DNA of 64,000 nt, taken from Acanthochlamys bracteata (Eukaryota; Streptophyta; Magnoliopsida; Pandanales; Velloziaceae). Of the stretch, positions 62,354 to 64,000 are shown in pieces (the stretch's first letter is position 1; the number at the start of each line of letters is the position of its first letter). Made by a program: the position numbers and the translations under genes. The notes under the pieces are model-generated. The model worked only from the letters and a program-made list of their open reading frames with translations. It searched no databases and was not told the DNA's origin. The stretch is from contig CM034145.1 in the NCBI GenBank assembly GCA_019914995.1, forward strand, positions 4,409,262 to 4,473,261, given 5' to 3'.

Positions 62354-63802
62354 CAACTTCCAACCAACACATAAGAGTAGGAAAGGCAAAAGAGAAATAT
62401 TGGGTTCAAAAATAAATTCCAAAAAGGAGATGCTGGATTGTGTAATCTATTAGAATAGAACGCTGAAAAGAGCCCAAAATAATAAAGCTGCAACGGGATT
62501 TCTGAAACAAAAAGTCTGCATCTTCAAGAATTTATTTCCTACAAAACTAAGTTATCCGGTTAGTACCTAAGTACGTAAGACAGTCAAAATTCTCTATACG
62601 ATCTAATACAGAACCATATCATAGGGGTGGCTCAAGCCTCGGAAAAACCCCTTGTGTAACTGGTTACCATATATAAACAGTTCACTGCTCATTTTAAAAC
62701 AAGGAAGGCCTCCTGTAATCTACAAGGTGTTATTAGAGGCATGCATAAGCCCTCTTCATTAAAAAGGCAATCATTATCAGATCCACACTAGAGTTTCTGA
62801 AAGTTATGCTTTCCTTTTACCAATCAAAGCAGCCTCTTCCACTGAGAAGTAACAAGCATCTGAGGGAAACAGTTTATGTCACTCCAAACTTCTTGGTGAA
62901 CAAAATCTTTTGACATATCATAAACCTACGTTAGGCTTTTTCAAACAATAGGTGGCCATAGAACAAACCTAAAACAATACAAGAGAGAGAGAGAGAGAGA
63001 GAGAGATGACAAAACGAAGATGTTTTGACTTATCATAAACCTGGAATGGGCTTTTTCAAAAAATAGTTGGCCATAGACACGCCTAAAACAACACAACCGC
63101 GAAGAGAAAATTGCAATATCAGAAACTAGCGTAGACACATGTAATAAAGATATTCGTAATATCTGAAGAAGGTTGCAGTTCTATAACATATACCTGCATG
63201 GAGATAACCCTCCAATCCTGTAAAATCTTTCCCAACTTCCGCCGCTGCCATGCAATATTTGTGCAGAGGAGTTTTAGCAAGTTGATAACAAGCTACATTG
63301 ACATAAAAGACATATTAGTTAAAAACATATCGGTGAATGAAAGGGCAGACGAAAGAAAAGGTCATCATATCCAACAAATAAGGACTTTACGTTCACGCAA
63401 ATAAAATTACTGTATTTGCTAAATCTTAGGTTTATAGCCGTCCAATTGCAAGTTGGCAGAGTTGTTTAGCTTTAAAATGATTCATAATAAATTTTAGCTT
63501 AGACCAGTTCATGGAAAAATGGTAGCAAATCCCTTAACTACCATGTGAAAGTCTATGGGTCAGCTGACTGCTTTCCATTGCTAGAAAATTAGCACTTGAA
63601 ACATCCAATTACAGTAATTGTATTTAAATCAAAAGAAACATCCCCTAAAAGAATAAACAAGCAGCACCTGAACCAGCTGCAACACAAATTCATTTTTATG
63701 GAACTCCTGGTTCCTCAAACCTTCTGGCAATGCAATAGCTCTTGCAATCACATCATGAAATAAATCTCTCCCGTAAAGCTTTCCATCTTGGACTAGAAGT
63801 AG
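60010..63802 (-). CDS. NAA35: N-alpha-acetyltransferase 35, NatC auxiliary subunit (MAK10), 3' part
   Basis: Eight exons are visible and join in phase: 63802-63668, 63292-63194, 61809-61753, 61664-61460, 60821-60703, 60634-60566, 60435-60337 and 60249-60010. They encode the last 340 residues; the N terminus lies beyond the window. The first visible exon starts after a 3' splice site inside GAACAG (LLLVQDGKLYGRDLFHDVI), so the ATG at 63814 is probably intronic. Recognisable stretches are LAMKREVGDFVNSTVDE, VPKHLFFWAEEQTYWIAARYLTLGFELELY, a basic RKKGKKKRD segment, and the C terminus HPVFAVAVVKRS. NAA35 anchors the NatC complex (with NAA30 and NAA38) to ribosomes for N-terminal acetylation of Met-hydrophobic proteins. 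In Arabidopsis, MAK10 mutation had little effect while MAK3 mutation impaired photosynthesis. Confidence 0.9.
62908..63110. repeat. Direct duplication flanking a GA microsatellite in a NAA35 intron
   Basis: Two diverged copies of a segment of about 90 bases, each beginning TTTTGAC(A/T)TATCATAAACC and containing GGCTTTTTCAAA and TGGCCATAGA, start at 62908 and 63023. A perfect GA run (62982-63006) lies at the end of the first copy. Confidence 0.75.
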
Positions 63803-64000
63803 CTGTTCAGCCATGATGTAACAAAGAAAGACAAAGTCAATTACAAATATTCCAAATCCTAAAAAATGATTAAGGTTGAGTAACTATATCAAAATCAATT
63901 CAAGTTATGAAGATAGCACATTTCCTTAAATTTAATATCTTAATTAAGATTCCTCTACGGCTTAGGATGTAGGAAGTAAACATTTACTAGCTTTAAGATT

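Noticed and set aside
63803-63814. ATG at 63814 as the start of the NAA35 protein
   Set aside because: Family members are much longer at the N terminus, and a good 3' splice site just inside this frame keeps phase, so the visible part is internal.
1-64000. tRNA, rRNA or snoRNA genes
   Set aside because: No B-box-like GGTTCGAATCC context with a matching A box, and no rRNA core sequence, was noticed. A covariance-model search would be decisive.

Overview
The window is nuclear DNA of a flowering plant, most likely a eudicot. Genes are split by many short GT-AG introns, intergenic DNA is very AT-rich, and small transposon remnants are dense. The predicted proteins resemble their Arabidopsis counterparts along their whole length. 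The sequence does not settle the species. Seven protein-coding genes, one microRNA gene and one degenerate duplicate gene can be supported. Exon joins were worked out by hand from splice sites, reading phase and family similarity.

Layout. A MIR396 gene (+) lies near 1.7-2.1 kb and is followed by 5.5 kb of AT-rich DNA. Next is a seven-exon raffinose-synthase-family gene (-, 8.1-11.3 kb) with a plastid-like leader. A 4 kb gap follows, containing a GC-rich insert that looks mitochondrial. Then come a two-exon LURP-one-related gene (+, 15.5-16.2 kb), a single-exon DC2.15-type proline-rich/8-cysteine protein gene (+, 18.6-19.0 kb) and an eleven-exon chloroplast alpha/beta-hydrolase gene (-, 19.8-24.6 kb). 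The largest gene is an eleven-exon four-MATH-domain TRAF-like gene (-, 25.6-36.4 kb). A decayed partial copy of it sits just upstream at 38.2-39.5 kb on the same strand. Beyond that are a three-exon BSD-domain gene (-, 41.9-48.1 kb), a fifteen-coding-exon ANTH/AP180 clathrin-adaptor gene (-, 48.7-54.2 kb plus a 5' UTR exon), and the 3' part of a NatC subunit gene (NAA35/MAK10, -, 60.0 kb to beyond the window edge).

The genes are unrelated in function and show no operon-like logic. The most unusual non-genic structure is a 2.5 kb block in the large intron of the BSD gene. It holds at least four, and probably six, related fold-back elements separated by TA microsatellites, and one appears nested in another. 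An intron of the clathrin-adaptor gene holds a CACTA-like remnant carrying a second element flanked by an 11-bp direct repeat. A relative of that second element lies near 3.7-4.2 kb. An AT-rich MITE-like family with GAGTGCGTTTG-like ends recurs about ten times.

Two otherwise intact genes (LURP-one-related and clathrin adaptor) each carry one single-base frameshift. Either both are recently damaged alleles, or the assembly has residual indel errors.
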